A DNA stretch of 64,000 bases from Mucilaginibacter aurantiaciroseus (GCF_024055595.1 NZ_JAMXOF010000001.1:620001-684000), one strand, 5' to 3'. Counted from the stretch's first letter, positions 36,376-45,484 are shown. The notes: generated by a model not told the origin, from the letters alone. A program made the numbers and translations.

Positions 36376-37548
36376 CTATTTACTGCTCACCACTTCATTC
36401 AATATACCTACACCATCACCAATTAATGATGCATAAACGGATGGCGCGTAACCAATTTTATCTGTGTAATAAGCGCTTACTTCTTTGCTGAATTTATCAA
36501 AGGTGTCTTTTTTAACCAATGCTATGGCACAGCCACCAAAGCCTGCACCGGTCATACGTGCGCCAGCTACGTCGGGGTTTGTTTTAGCATAATTTACCAC
36601 GGTATCCAGTTCTATGCCGCTTACCTCGTAAAGGTCGCGCAGGGATTGGTGCGATGCATACATCAGCCTACCAAACTCGGTAAGGTTATTATTGCTAAGC
36701 GCTTTTGCGGCCAGTTTTACACGATCGTTCTCTGCTACCACGTGTTTGGCGCGGTCCTGTACAGTGGCGTCAGTTATGAGGTGTTTGTATTTTTCGAACG
36801 TTGCGCCATCAATATCGCACAGGTAATTGATATCCAGTTCCTGTTTTAGGGCAACAAGGGCGCTTCGGCATTCCTGTACGCGTTGGTTGTATTTAGATTC
36901 GGCCAGTTTACGAGGTTTGTTAGTATTGATGATTGCCAGCAGGTAATCGCCAAGGTTACTGTCGACTGCCTGGTAGTCCAGCGTATCGCAGTTTAGCATC
37001 AGGGCTTTATTCTTCTCGCCAAAGGCAACGGCAAACTGGTCCATAATGCCACAGTTTACGCCAATAAACTTATTCTCAACAGCTTGCGAAAGCTTAACCA
37101 GGTCAAGGCGGCTGTAACCTGCCGTAAAAAGATCATTGAGCGCATAAGCGGTAACCACCTCTATGGATGCAGAAGAGGAAAGGCCCGAGCCAATAGGGAT
37201 ATCACCATAAAACAGCATATCAATGCCTTGCAGCTTTTTACCATCCTTCAAAAAATGGGCAATCACACCAACAGGATAGTTATACCAAACCTCGCCAACT
37301 TTTTTATGCTCGGAGTTTAAAGGTACTTCGGCTTGTTCGTTAAAGTTGAGGCTTTTGAAACGGAACACGTTTTCGTTATTGGGCGATACCAGTAAGCAAG
37401 AGCCGAATGTGATGGCACATGGCATAACCAAGCCACCATTATAGTCGATATGCTCGCCAATAAGGTTTACGCGGCCGGGTGAAAAGTAGGTTTTGGTTGC
37501 TTCTTTACCGTACTGTTTAACAAATTCTTGTTTCAGATCAGTTCTCAT
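36376..37548 (-). CDS. galK: Galactokinase
   Basis: A 390-residue GHMP kinase. The galactokinase signature is GRVNLIGEHIDYNGG near residue 25. The ATP-binding GSGLSSSASIEV lies near 118, the catalytic Asp in NCGIMDQFA near 167, and motif 3 is RMTGAGFGGCAIAL near 330. It phosphorylates galactose at C1. No other Leloir gene is adjacent. The small YciI-like gene is divergent from it. Confidence 0.95.
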   Translation of the reverse strand: MRTDLKQEFVKQYGKEATKTYFSPGRVNLIGEHIDYNGGLVMPCAITFGSCLLVSPNNENVFRFKSLNFNEQAEVPLNSEHKKVGEVWYNYPVGVIAHFLKDGKKLQGIDMLFYGDIPIGSGLSSSASIEVVTAYALNDLFTAGYSRLDLVKLSQAVENKFIGVNCGIMDQFAVAFGEKNKALMLNCDTLDYQAVDSNLGDYLLAIINTNKPRKLAESKYNQRVQECRSALVALKQELDINYLCDIDGATFEKYKHLITDATVQDRAKHVVAENDRVKLAAKALSNNNLTEFGRLMYASHQSLRDLYEVSGIELDTVVNYAKTNPDVAGARMTGAGFGGCAIALVKKDTFDKFSKEVSAYYTDKIGYAPSVYASLIGDGVGILNEVVSSK

Positions 37549-37696
37549 AAATTGGTTTTATAGTTGGGAAAACAAATATTGTAAATTATACAGTTATTCC
37601 GTAACGATAGGCAAAAGTTTTTTTAGAACAATAAATTTGCATGCTAAACAGAACTTGCATTTATTTGTTAATTATCCGTTATTAAACAAAACTACT

Positions 37697-37987
37697 ATGA
37701 ACCAATATATTGTTACAGGCTACGACTATACCGACGAAGGCGCACTTGAACGCCGCATGAACATCCGCCCGCACCATCTTGATGGAGCCAAAGCTTTAAA
37801 GGAAAGCGGCAATTACGTTTTAGGCGGCGCCGTACTAAACGACGAAGGCAAGATGATAGGATCGGTAATGGTGCTGCAATTTGAGAGCGAAGACGGCCTC
37901 GAGGCCTGGAAGCAAAGCGAATCCTACATTACCCAAAAGATCTGGGAAACGGTGGATGTTAAGCCGTTTAAAGTAGCAAATGTTTAG
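37697..37987 (+). CDS. YciI-like domain protein
   Basis: A 96-residue dimeric alpha-beta barrel type protein. The start at 37697 (MNQYIVTGYDYTDEGALERR) is chosen because upstream in-frame codons have no coding character. The YciI features are RPHHLDGAKALKESG with the conserved His and GGAVLNDEGKMIGSVMVLQFES. A box TAAATTTG (37632-37639) upstream fits TAnnTTTG. The role is not known for most members, and some remove chlorinated or peroxidised compounds. Confidence 0.85.
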   Translation: MNQYIVTGYDYTDEGALERRMNIRPHHLDGAKALKESGNYVLGGAVLNDEGKMIGSVMVLQFESEDGLEAWKQSESYITQKIWETVDVKPFKVANV

Positions 37988-38040
37988 TAGAGAGACAAGA
38001 AATTAAGAGTCAGGAAACAAGACTACTTGGAAGAGAAAGA

Positions 38041-38430
38041 TTATACTTTTTCGGCATATATCCATTGGCCGGCGGCGTTTCTTTTGTAAAGAACGGTTTG
38101 GTTTGTGCCTTCGGCTTTAAAGCTAAATTCAAAAGTTTGCTCGGCGGGGTCATCGGGCAGGAATTGTTCTATGATGCTGTCAGCTACTAAGCGTACTGTA
38201 TCTTCTTTGGGTAGCTGTTCTGTTTTAGCTTGAAGGCTGGCTTGATAGTCTACAAAGTTGGTGAAGGCTGGCTTATGGCCATCAAGCTCTCGTGCTGCGT
38301 TAAAAGCGGCTTCTTCTGCTTGTTGGCGGTATTCTTCCATGGCTTGTAGTAAACCATAGGCTGCTATTTCTGGTGTGCCGTCCTCGCCATGCGAATAATA
38401 GCTGTTTAATATTTCCTCTTTGCTTTTCAC
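38041..38430 (-). CDS. Small hypothetical protein
   Basis: The GTG at 38430 (VKSKEEILNSYYSHGEDG) is preferred because a terminator hairpin ends only 23 bp upstream, and longer starts would run into it. The protein is 129 residues, acidic, helical in the first 60 residues, then likely beta (TFEFSFKAEGTNQTVLYKRNAAGQWIYAEKV). There is no signal peptide. I do not recognise a family. Confidence 0.6.
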   Translation of the reverse strand: MKSKEEILNSYYSHGEDGTPEIAAYGLLQAMEEYRQQAEEAAFNAARELDGHKPAFTNFVDYQASLQAKTEQLPKEDTVRLVADSIIEQFLPDDPAEQTFEFSFKAEGTNQTVLYKRNAAGQWIYAEKV

Positions 38431-38452
38431 AGGCACAAAAATACATATTAAC

Positions 38453-38487
38453 AAAAAAGGATGCTGATCATTTCAGCATCCTTTTTT
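38453..38487 (-). terminator. Terminator after aldo/keto reductase
   Basis: GGATGCTGA (38459-38467) pairs perfectly with TCAGCATCC (38473-38481) around a 5-base loop. A-runs on one side and T-runs on the other make it work in both directions. It lies 22 bp past the reductase stop at 38509. Confidence 0.85.
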
Positions 38488-38508
38488 GTTATAGTAGATA
38501 TTTTGGAA

Positions 38509-39381
38509 TTATCCAACAGGAGGCGATATACCATCCAGTTCGTCAATGTCCTCAGCATCCAGCACTACGCCGGCTGTTTTCATGTTTTCTTCCAGGTGAG
38601 CTACGCTTGATGTACCCGGTATCAGCAGGATGTTTTTAGAGTGGTTTAGTAACCAACTCAAAGCAACCTGGTGTACAGTTGCGCCATATTTTTCAGCTAC
38701 CTTTTGGAGTTTTTCCTGTGCTGCCACGTTACCTGCATTCAGCGGGAACCATGGGATGAACGCGATATCGTTATCCTCGCAAAAATTTAGTACGCCTTCC
38801 CACTTACGGTTGTCCACACTGTACATATTCTGTACCGATACCACCTCAAAATAGTCCTGTGCTTTTTTAATATCGTCGATATCAACCTCAGATAAACCAA
38901 TATGGCGGATCTTTCCTTCGGCTTGTGCTTGTTTTAAAAATTCAAAGCTTTGCTCGGCAGGTACGTTAGGGTCAATACGGTGCAATTGGTAAAGGTCTAT
39001 CTGATCAAGTTTTAAACGTTTCAAGCTACCTTCAAGTGCTTCTTTTAGATGCTCGGGGCTCGAATTTACCGGCCATTGATCGGGCCCGGTGCGGAGCAAG
39101 CCACCCTTTGTACCAATGATCAAATCGGCAGGGTATGGATATAATGCCTCGGCTATTAATTCTTCTGAAATATGCGGGCCGTAGCTATCGGCAGTATCAA
39201 TAAAATTCACTCCAAGTTCTATCGCGCGTTTTAAAACGGCAATAGCTTCGTCGTGGTCTTTTGGCGGGCCCCAGATGCCTTTGCCGGTAATGCGCATTGC
39301 GCCGTAACCTATGCGGTTAATCTCCAGGTCGCCGCCTATGCTAAATGTTTTTGGCGATGTTGATGTTGTTGCGTCACTCAT
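38509..39381 (-). CDS. Aldo/keto reductase
   Basis: A 290-residue TIM barrel oxidoreductase. The catalytic set is Asp and Tyr in FIDTADSYGPH, Lys in IGTKGG and His in LYQLHRIDP. The NADPH pocket is IPGTSSVAHLEEN near the C-terminus. It resembles YdbC/AKR-type general reductases in Bacteroidota. It stands alone between its terminator and the broken DUF1761 gene. Substrate unknown. Confidence 0.92.
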   Translation of the reverse strand: MSDATTSTSPKTFSIGGDLEINRIGYGAMRITGKGIWGPPKDHDEAIAVLKRAIELGVNFIDTADSYGPHISEELIAEALYPYPADLIIGTKGGLLRTGPDQWPVNSSPEHLKEALEGSLKRLKLDQIDLYQLHRIDPNVPAEQSFEFLKQAQAEGKIRHIGLSEVDIDDIKKAQDYFEVVSVQNMYSVDNRKWEGVLNFCEDNDIAFIPWFPLNAGNVAAQEKLQKVAEKYGATVHQVALSWLLNHSKNILLIPGTSSVAHLEENMKTAGVVLDAEDIDELDGISPPVG

Positions 39382-39517
39382 AATATTGGTTCTTATGGTA
39401 AAATGAATAAACGCTAAATAAGGCTTATTGTTCGGGGCAACGGTTCACAGAAGTGTCATATCGCCTGGTTGGAGTAATTAAAATGATAACAAATATAGGA
39501 GATTTTAATAGTGATGC

Positions 39518-39917
39518 TTACCGCTTGGCACCTAATATAGTACCTATAATGGTTAATAATACCACGCTATAGCCACCATTTATATAAATGTAGCGCCAGG
39601 TTTTAAGTTCAAATAATGAGGCGGTTGCGATAGCAAAAAACGTCCATACACCGGCCATGAAACCCGCCGTAGTGCCCCAGGCAACATCTGTTTTAGCATT
39701 GGCCAAAAAAGCCGCGAGGTTTACCGTCATTATCAGCTATAAAAAGAACGTGAAACCAAAGATCTTCGCTTTTTTGCCTTTTTGTAACAGTTCTGTTGTT
39801 ACTGTCTGCCATCCATGCTTTGCCAAATACGGGAGGTGCATACCAGATACCGCCAACAGCAAAGCCCGATAAACCTGCTACAGCAACGGCAGGCCAGTAA
39901 ATAAGTGATGCATCCAT
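39518..39917 (-). pseudogene. DUF1761 membrane protein, frameshifted and interrupted
   Basis: The N-terminal part starts at 39917 (MDASLIYWPAVAVAGLSGFAVGGIWYAPPVFGKAWMAD). It then needs a one-base shift near 39800-39806 to continue as VTTELLQKGKKAKIFGFTFFL. An in-frame TAG follows at 39737-39739, and the frame resumes as LIMTVNLAAFLANAKT and ends INGGYSVVLLTIIGTILGAKR. The combined text reads as a normal four-helix DUF1761 protein of about 130 residues. Two lesions make it a pseudogene unless they are sequencing errors. Confidence 0.8.
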
Positions 39918-39983
39918 ACGGGTTAGGTTTAGTTTACCTTAGCGTATGTAAATAAATTAATAATGCAAACGTAACATGCCGAT

Positions 39984-42698
39984 TTACTTTATGGTATATC
40001 TAAATATATACCTGCCCAGGTTACCCTCGGTGTCCATGCCTTCTATAACCGCGCGGTAACTGCCTTTGCTATCCGAATTAAAGTACTCGAAAGATGTTAA
40101 CCCTGTTTTATCGGTTTTGATTTTGGGGCTCCAAAAAATTGTGCTGCGCAGATCGCCGCCAAAGGTACCTGATTTTAAAGGGTCGTACTTAGGTGAGTAG
40201 AATTCACGCGGGATACTGTAGCCCTGCGCATTGTAACTAAGTAAGTTGCCTTTAGGGAGCATCTCTTGCAGTTGTGCGAAGGTTATTTTATCGGTTTTGA
40301 TCTTACGAGTAATAATGGATATAATACCATCAGACATGTAATTTTTGTTGATGTTGCTTAATCCGTCAGATTTAAATACCTCTATTGTTTCTACATCGTT
40401 ACCACGATAGCCGTTAAGCGTTTGGTAGTCCACGGGGCTACCGTTCAAAAATACCTGCAGTGGTAGTTTGTTTTGATTGGATATGTTTTTTGTGAAATAG
40501 AGGGCATTATTTTCTGCCGATACGCCTAATAACATTGTAGGCAAGCAAACATATAGGTTTGGGCAATCTTTAAAACGTTCGCCTGGGATTTGCTGGTCGG
40601 ACATCATAGGCAGGGCAGATAGGGTGCCGTAGTCACTATGGGTTGCTTTTTTCACTAAAGATGTAGACTTAATAACCACTTCCTTTAAAATGTGCAAATT
40701 ATCGTATTGGCGCTTACTGTTTAACATTAAGTTTTTGTAGGTGCTGTCTATATTGGCAACTTCATCTAAAGCGTTTGTATTTTTTGTGGCCGGTTGGTAG
40801 CTGTCTCCGGTTACCGATATCATCATGCTTTTGCTATTGGGATTATTACGCGCACTGATAATTACCTGTGCCGAATCGGGGTAGGTTAATTTGGAGAACT
40901 TGAAATTGCCGCTCATATCTGCTACGGTTTCTGCATAATAATTTTTAGCCGGTATCTGGATACGCAGGTTACCTTTAGAAATTGGCATGCCTGTGTTATT
41001 GCGTAAAATGCCACTCACTTCCAGGCCTTGCTGCTCGGGTGTAAGGAAGATCTGCGGGAACTTGCCGGTTATAATATTACGGTACGAAATACGGCGGTAC
41101 CCCTGCGTTAACATTAGGATATCCAAATTGGCATCTACATTAGGATCCTTACTTACAAAATAATAGTTTGGTTTTTCGATGTAACCCTTAATGTCTGATG
41201 TTAGCAAAAGGTTACTCATAATAGTGGTTTCGCTGTCTTCATCAACGGGCACTTTCGTTTCATCAATAACTGCTACAGAAAATTCTCCCTCGGCAGGTAT
41301 AGCATTATTTTTTGCAGATACTGCAAACTTTACCTTTTGCCTTACCGAGAACGTCTTACGATCTGGTGCTATGGTTAGGTTAAGCGCGTTATTACGTTTA
41401 ATAAATACAATACGCTCGGCCAGGGCAATGCCACGATCACTAAATAAAGTTAATTGTATAAGCCCTGTTGGGAATTTATTTTTGGGGATGGCCGCGCTGT
41501 AGGTTAGCGTTTCTAAAGCAGTTTTAGCTGCAAAATAAATAGCACCGCCGTTTTGGGCCGCTACGTAATAGATCTTGCCCTGGTTGGCTTTAAAATACGG
41601 ATCGTTTGCAGATAGTTTTATATTAATGTTATCAGCATCGGTATTGTAAACGGATAACGTGATACCGGCAGGTTTTATCCGCGGCATTTCGTAAGTTGTT
41701 GTAACCCCGTCTCCAAACGTGACGTTGGCTTTGTAGGTTTTACCATCCTCAGGCATTAGCGCAAAAATACCCATACCCATGTGGGACGATTCTAAATTTG
41801 CTATAACTGCACCCACATTATCAGTAATGGTGCCTTTAATATTTACACCAAGCCCATTAGTGCCAATGGCCTTAAACGCAATTTTTGAGCGTACGCCAAG
41901 AGTAAGCTCGCCTCCTTCGGGAAAAAACTGCACGTCGCGGTCGGCGGCGGCGGCGGTTAGCAGGAATTTTTTAAGCGTTTCTTTTTTGCCGGGCAGTTCT
42001 AAATTAGTTGTTAGCGTGGCGGTTTTTAGCGATGCAACGGCAGTTTCGGTAAGTACAACATTTAGTACGCCGTTGACGTCGGTAGTGCCTTTGCCTTTGC
42101 TTAATTCATCGCCGGTGGGGTTAGTTATGCTCCAGTTTACTTTTTTGTTGGCTAATACTTCACCGGGTTGAGTGTAGGTGATAGTAGCGCTAACTTTGGG
42201 TTGGCCTGCTGTGCGGTTAAATGTAATACTGGTGTTAACCTGGGTTTGTATGGCATTGCCAATGGTAATGGTTTTATTGTAATAATAATCCGTTTCGAAA
42301 TTACGCATCCAGTTAGTATAGGCCCTTAAATGATAGTTGCCTTGTTTGTAAGTATCGGGCGATAGGATGATGTTACCATGGGCTACGCCATTTATAACCG
42401 GCAGTTTAACCAGTTTCATGATAGAATCCTGGCCGGCAATATCTATATACACTATATTACTAAGGTTTGATGGCTGATGCTTATCAAGCGATACATATGC
42501 TTTAAACCAAATGGTATCGCCGGCGGCATAATAGGGTTTATCTAAATGCAGGTAAACTTTCTCTATCGGGAAGTTGGTGATGTAGTTGACCGTTTTGGTA
42601 ATAATGGTACTTAGGGCAACAGTATCACGTTGGGCAAAGGCAGGGGCAATTAAACAGGTGGCCAAAAGTGTGGTCAGCGCGAATTTTTTCAGGCTCAT
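39984..42698 (-). CDS. Large secreted MG2/TonB-plug-domain protein
   Basis: A 904-residue protein with a signal peptide ending PAFAQ. Residues 40-130 form an MG2-type domain (KVYLHLDKPYYAAGDTIWFKAYVS), followed by further Ig-like beta domains. A carboxypeptidase-regulatory-like domain lies at about 555-620 (GILRNNTGMPISKGN). Near 770-830 a TonB-receptor plug-like segment has VFLNGSPVDYQTLNGYRGNDVETIEVFKSDG. No C-terminal barrel is present. Homologues are widespread in Bacteroidota. They probably sit at the outer membrane, function unknown. Confidence 0.8.
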   Translation of the reverse strand: MSLKKFALTTLLATCLIAPAFAQRDTVALSTIITKTVNYITNFPIEKVYLHLDKPYYAAGDTIWFKAYVSLDKHQPSNLSNIVYIDIAGQDSIMKLVKLPVINGVAHGNIILSPDTYKQGNYHLRAYTNWMRNFETDYYYNKTITIGNAIQTQVNTSITFNRTAGQPKVSATITYTQPGEVLANKKVNWSITNPTGDELSKGKGTTDVNGVLNVVLTETAVASLKTATLTTNLELPGKKETLKKFLLTAAAADRDVQFFPEGGELTLGVRSKIAFKAIGTNGLGVNIKGTITDNVGAVIANLESSHMGMGIFALMPEDGKTYKANVTFGDGVTTTYEMPRIKPAGITLSVYNTDADNINIKLSANDPYFKANQGKIYYVAAQNGGAIYFAAKTALETLTYSAAIPKNKFPTGLIQLTLFSDRGIALAERIVFIKRNNALNLTIAPDRKTFSVRQKVKFAVSAKNNAIPAEGEFSVAVIDETKVPVDEDSETTIMSNLLLTSDIKGYIEKPNYYFVSKDPNVDANLDILMLTQGYRRISYRNIITGKFPQIFLTPEQQGLEVSGILRNNTGMPISKGNLRIQIPAKNYYAETVADMSGNFKFSKLTYPDSAQVIISARNNPNSKSMMISVTGDSYQPATKNTNALDEVANIDSTYKNLMLNSKRQYDNLHILKEVVIKSTSLVKKATHSDYGTLSALPMMSDQQIPGERFKDCPNLYVCLPTMLLGVSAENNALYFTKNISNQNKLPLQVFLNGSPVDYQTLNGYRGNDVETIEVFKSDGLSNINKNYMSDGIISIITRKIKTDKITFAQLQEMLPKGNLLSYNAQGYSIPREFYSPKYDPLKSGTFGGDLRSTIFWSPKIKTDKTGLTSFEYFNSDSKGSYRAVIEGMDTEGNLGRYIFRYTIK

Positions 42699-42875
42699 TA
42701 TAATAGTTAAAGTAGCTTGGCTAATATAAACATTTAGCTTTACCGCATATTAAGCGGTTTAAGTTTTAACATTTCATTAACTTTTAGGCTGATGAAATTG
42801 AAGATTAAGTAAACTGTATAAACGATTTTTTAAAAATAGTATTATTGTAAATTAAGTGCTACAAAACATTAGCTT

Positions 42876-43346
42876 ATGCCAACAGAAATAGAACGGAAAT
42901 TTTTGGTAGACCATACCAAATGGGAAAAAGTTATAAAACCCAATGGTAAGCTGTATAAGCAAGGCTATATATTAAGTGAAGAAAAACGCACGGTAAGGAT
43001 TCGTGTTACGGATACAGTCGCTTATATTACGCTAAAGGGGGCAACTACAGGCATTAGCCGAAGCGAGTATGAGTACACTATACCTGTTAACGAGGGTAAC
43101 GAGATATTGCAAAACTTTGCTACATCATATATAGAGAAAATACGTTATGACATTAACTATGGAGGGCATTTGTGGGAAGTTGATGTTTTTAGAGGCGTAA
43201 ACAACGGACTTATTGTTGCAGAAATTGAACTTAAAAGCGAAGATGAACAATTTGAAAAACCCGATTGGGTAGGGGAAGAAGTAAGCCACGATGGCCGATA
43301 TACCAACGCCAGCCTGTCAGTAAATCCATATAAGGTGTGGGCCTAA
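42876..43346 (+). CDS. CYTH domain protein
   Basis: A 156-residue triphosphate tunnel enzyme. The signature E-x-E-x-K is present as TEIERKFLVDHT (Glu4, Glu6, Lys8), and barrel strands with RTVRIRVTD, AYITLKG, SRSEYEYTIP and LWEVDVF alternate charged residues inward. Members hydrolyse inorganic triphosphate or nucleotides. In Bacteroidota single-domain forms are common. It is convergent with a 68-residue gene across a long terminator. Confidence 0.88.
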   Translation: MPTEIERKFLVDHTKWEKVIKPNGKLYKQGYILSEEKRTVRIRVTDTVAYITLKGATTGISRSEYEYTIPVNEGNEILQNFATSYIEKIRYDINYGGHLWEVDVFRGVNNGLIVAEIELKSEDEQFEKPDWVGEEVSHDGRYTNASLSVNPYKVWA

Positions 43347-43354
43347 CCGTATTA

Positions 43355-43413
43355 AATATTAATCCAATAAAAAATCTGCCTAATTGAGGCAGGTTTTTTA
43401 TTGGATTAATATT
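43355..43413. terminator. Long bidirectional terminator
   Basis: Arms of 27 bases at 43355-43381 and 43387-43413 pair with a single G-T wobble, leaving a 5-base loop. The stem includes a GC core (CTGCCT/AGGCAGG) with A-runs before and T-runs after it, so it can end transcription of both convergent genes, at 43346 and 43416. Confidence 0.85.
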
Positions 43414-43415
43414 AT

Positions 43416-43622
43416 TTACCAGCCAGAACCTTTTTTTGCATTACCTGCTTTAACGTGCTCTTCTGCTGTAGCTTTGCCCATTATAGCTGCCATTTTGTTA
43501 CCTTCTGCATCTTTACCTGTAGCAATGTATCTGCCAGATTTGATGTCGATAACCGGATCGATCATTGGAACATTTTTAGTTTTAGTCTTTACTGAATACG
43601 CTGTGATTCCTGAAGCTGCCAT
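43416..43622 (-). CDS. Small hypothetical protein
   Basis: A 68-residue basic soluble protein (MAASGITAYSVKTKTKNVPM ... HVKAGNAKKGSGW). There is no signal peptide or membrane segment. DIKSGRYIATGKDAEGNKM suggests a short beta hairpin. It is convergent with the CYTH gene and shares its terminator. I do not recognise a family, though sequence composition and the terminator support a real gene. Confidence 0.6.
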   Translation of the reverse strand: MAASGITAYSVKTKTKNVPMIDPVIDIKSGRYIATGKDAEGNKMAAIMGKATAEEHVKAGNAKKGSGW

Positions 43623-43760
43623 GTTTAGTTTTTTTTAAATTTTAATTGTAACTGGATTAATTATGTTTTTGTTTTAATTATCTGTTAGTTTGTTTAGCAC
43701 CCTAACAGGTAATGTTTATAATAATGAAGGCAATATATGTATTTATACTTAACTAACAAA

Positions 43761-44045
43761 TTATACAAAAGATGATTTTTTTGCACATATTATCGAATAA
43801 ATGGCCGAATCGGGAAATTCATCGCTATAATAGAAACTCTGCTTAAAGTAACGCGCTCTTACAAAGCCTGTTTTCTCTATTACAGCTATACAAGGTAGAT
43901 TGGACGGATTTACGCTAGCATTCGGTACAATGCAGCATAATTTTGTCAAAAGCATAGCGGGTTATAGCGTCAATAGCTTCGGTCATCAAGCCCCGGCCCT
44001 GATAGGCAAGCACCAGCATAATATGGTAAAGGTTTATATCAACAT
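43761..44045 (-). pseudogene. GNAT acetyltransferase remnant (RimJ/RimL type)
   Basis: On the minus strand LAYQGRGLMTEAIDAITRYAFDKIMLHCTE appears in one frame, then stops at a TAG. In the next frame SVNPSNLPCIAVIEKTGFVRARYF follows. Joined, these are the acetyl-CoA-binding Q-G-R-G motif and the C-terminal N-P-S-N...A-x-x-E-K-x-G-F motif of ribosomal-protein-type acetyltransferases. The N-terminal half is absent and the junction needs a frameshift near 43915. Clearly non-functional. Confidence 0.75.
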
Positions 44046-44150
44046 AATTTATACCTTTAATATAAGCTGTCTGAAATGATGCATGTATAATAAAGTATCG
44101 AACTTTTTAACAAACCCGACGTTTATTAATCAAACAATAAAATATTTAGC

Positions 44151-44660
44151 ATGAAACCATACACTATATTAAGCATATGCGCGCTGGCCCTGGCCTCGTG
44201 TACAGGTAACGGAAACAAAGGGTCGGATACAACTAAAACGGTTGCAGAAGATACCTCTAAAGGGGCTAGGCTGAATGCACCCGCCCAAAATATGGAGTAT
44301 TGCTTTTTGCGTACCGAGGGCACAAGCAACCAGGATACTACAGCAATACATTTAATTATTAATGCCGAAAAGGTAAATGGCGAAATGCAATGGCTACCCA
44401 AAGAGAAGGATGCGCGTAAGGGAACCCTTGAAGGTACTATGAAAGGTAACGATATTAAAGCGGTGTGGACTTTTTTGCAGGAAGGGACGAAAGATACAAT
44501 GGCTGTTGCGTTTAAACTATCTGCGCAGGAGTTGGGCCAGAAACCATTTAAGGTTACTAAAGATGGCCGCCAGGAAACTGACGGGGCCGCGGGTTATACT
44601 ATAATATATAAGCTTGATAATTGTAGCAAATTTAAAACTGCTGCCAAACCGGCCTTATAA
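44151..44660 (+). CDS. Putative lipoprotein
   Basis: A 169-residue protein with signal and lipobox MKPYTILSICALALASC (Cys17 as lipidation site). The mature protein has a Ser/Thr-rich linker, then a beta-rich domain containing YCFLRTEGTSNQDTTAIHLIIN and GTLEGTMKGNDIKAVWTF. It faces the outer membrane. It resembles a class of small Bacteroidota lipoproteins without known activity. It is on the opposite strand to, and convergent with, the mini-protein array that follows. Confidence 0.8.
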   Translation: MKPYTILSICALALASCTGNGNKGSDTTKTVAEDTSKGARLNAPAQNMEYCFLRTEGTSNQDTTAIHLIINAEKVNGEMQWLPKEKDARKGTLEGTMKGNDIKAVWTFLQEGTKDTMAVAFKLSAQELGQKPFKVTKDGRQETDGAAGYTIIYKLDNCSKFKTAAKPAL

Positions 44661-44707
44661 TATATAAATGAAAAATTGAGTTTTTAAAAACTTCTACTTT
44701 ATTTAAA

Positions 44708-44736
44708 GCCTCGTTATTTATAGCGGGGCATTTTTG
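44708..44736 (+). terminator. Terminator between the lipoprotein and the mini-protein array
   Basis: GCCTCG pairs with CGGGGC (one G-T) over a 10-base loop, with TTTTTG following on the plus strand. It serves the lipoprotein gene and lies 31 bp beyond the last array gene on the other strand. Confidence 0.55.
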
Positions 44737-44766
44737 TTTTATGTTGATACAAGTTTAACGCGAAGA

Positions 44767-44940
44767 TCAGTCAGCAGTGCCTATGTCTGATTTTGGGGCG
44801 GCGGTGCTTTTAACAGAAGTTGTTATAGCATCCTGTTTTAGTTTGTTCGCTTCAGCTTTATTATCAGTTTTAATTGTAAGCGAATATGCGGTTACTGCTG
44901 ATGTTAATATTAATGCTGCGGCTACGATAGTTTTTTTCAT
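44767..44940 (-). CDS. Exported mini-protein, GTAD family copy 10 (57 aa)
   Basis: A 57-residue protein, MKKTIVAAALILTSAVTAYS at the N-terminus, which is a Sec signal-like segment. A Lys/Asn/Asp-rich middle follows, ending PKSDIGTAD directly before the stop. It shares signal and C-terminal motif D-[VI]-G-[TS]-A-D with the nine genes upstream. It is the farthest from the array start and lacks internal repeats. It pairs most closely with the neighbour at 44966 (TSAVTA[YF]SLT, TDNK). Confidence 0.75.
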   Translation of the reverse strand: MKKTIVAAALILTSAVTAYSLTIKTDNKAEANKLKQDAITTSVKSTAAPKSDIGTAD

Positions 44941-44965
44941 GATATCTACGATATGGTACTTACAG

Positions 44966-45139
44966 TTAGTCGGCTGAGCCTACGTCTGCTTTTGGAGTGT
45001 TTGCGCTCTTTACACTAACTGTTACTGCGTCTTCTTTCAATTTGTTAGCATTTACTTTGTTATCAGTTTTGGTAGTAAGCGAAAATGCAGTTACTGCTGA
45101 TGTTAACACTAATGCTGCGACTATGATTATCTTTTTCAT
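44966..45139 (-). CDS. Exported mini-protein, GTAD family copy 9 (57 aa)
   Basis: A 57-residue protein, MKKIIIVAALVLTSAVTAFS, then TTKTDNKVNANKLKEDAVTV, ending PKADVGSAD. The motif has Ser in place of Thr. It has the same length as copy 10 and is clearly a sister, so these two form a subgroup distinct from the repeat-bearing copies. The 25-bp gap to copy 10 suggests one transcript. Confidence 0.75.
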   Translation of the reverse strand: MKKIIIVAALVLTSAVTAFSLTTKTDNKVNANKLKEDAVTVSVKSANTPKADVGSAD

Positions 45140-45180
45140 GTTTGTTGTATTTGCTGGTGAACTGTAGTGATGGTTGTTTA

Positions 45181-45408
45181 TTAGTCTGCAGTGCCTACGT
45201 CTTTTTTGTTATCAGCGGTACCAACATCTTTTTTGTTTTTAGCGTCAGCAGTGCCAACGTCTTTTTTATTATCTGCGGTACCAACATCTTTTTTGTTTTT
45301 AGCGTCAGCAGTGCCAACGTCTTTTTTGTTTGTGAAAGTTGCTGCGTTAACGGTAGTTGCTGTTAGTGCGCTAAAGATGATTGCTGTTGCTATGATTAAT
45401 TTTTTCAT
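45181..45408 (-). CDS. Exported mini-protein, GTAD family copy 8, five internal repeats
   Basis: A 75-residue protein. The signal is MKKLIIATAIIFSALTATTV with a likely cleavage after VNA. The rest consists of five copies of NKKDVGTAD, two of them followed by AK. At DNA level this is a 60-bp minisatellite. It is nearly identical to the copies at 45485, 45782 and 46073. Composition of the mature part is almost only Lys, Asp, Gly, Thr, Ala, Asn and Val, so no folded domain is expected. A multi-copy peptide precursor is one reading. Confidence 0.78.
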   Translation of the reverse strand: MKKLIIATAIIFSALTATTVNAATFTNKKDVGTADAKNKKDVGTADNKKDVGTADAKNKKDVGTADNKKDVGTAD

Positions 45409-45484
45409 GATATGTGTTATGTGTTTTGTGGTTATGATGTTATTTGTGTTTGTATGTGTTATTGTTATTTATCGCTGTTGTTTA

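Noticed and set aside
35773..37548. Galactose-utilisation operon
   Set aside because: galK stands alone. No galT, galM or sugar transporter is adjacent, and the TrmH gene is unrelated.
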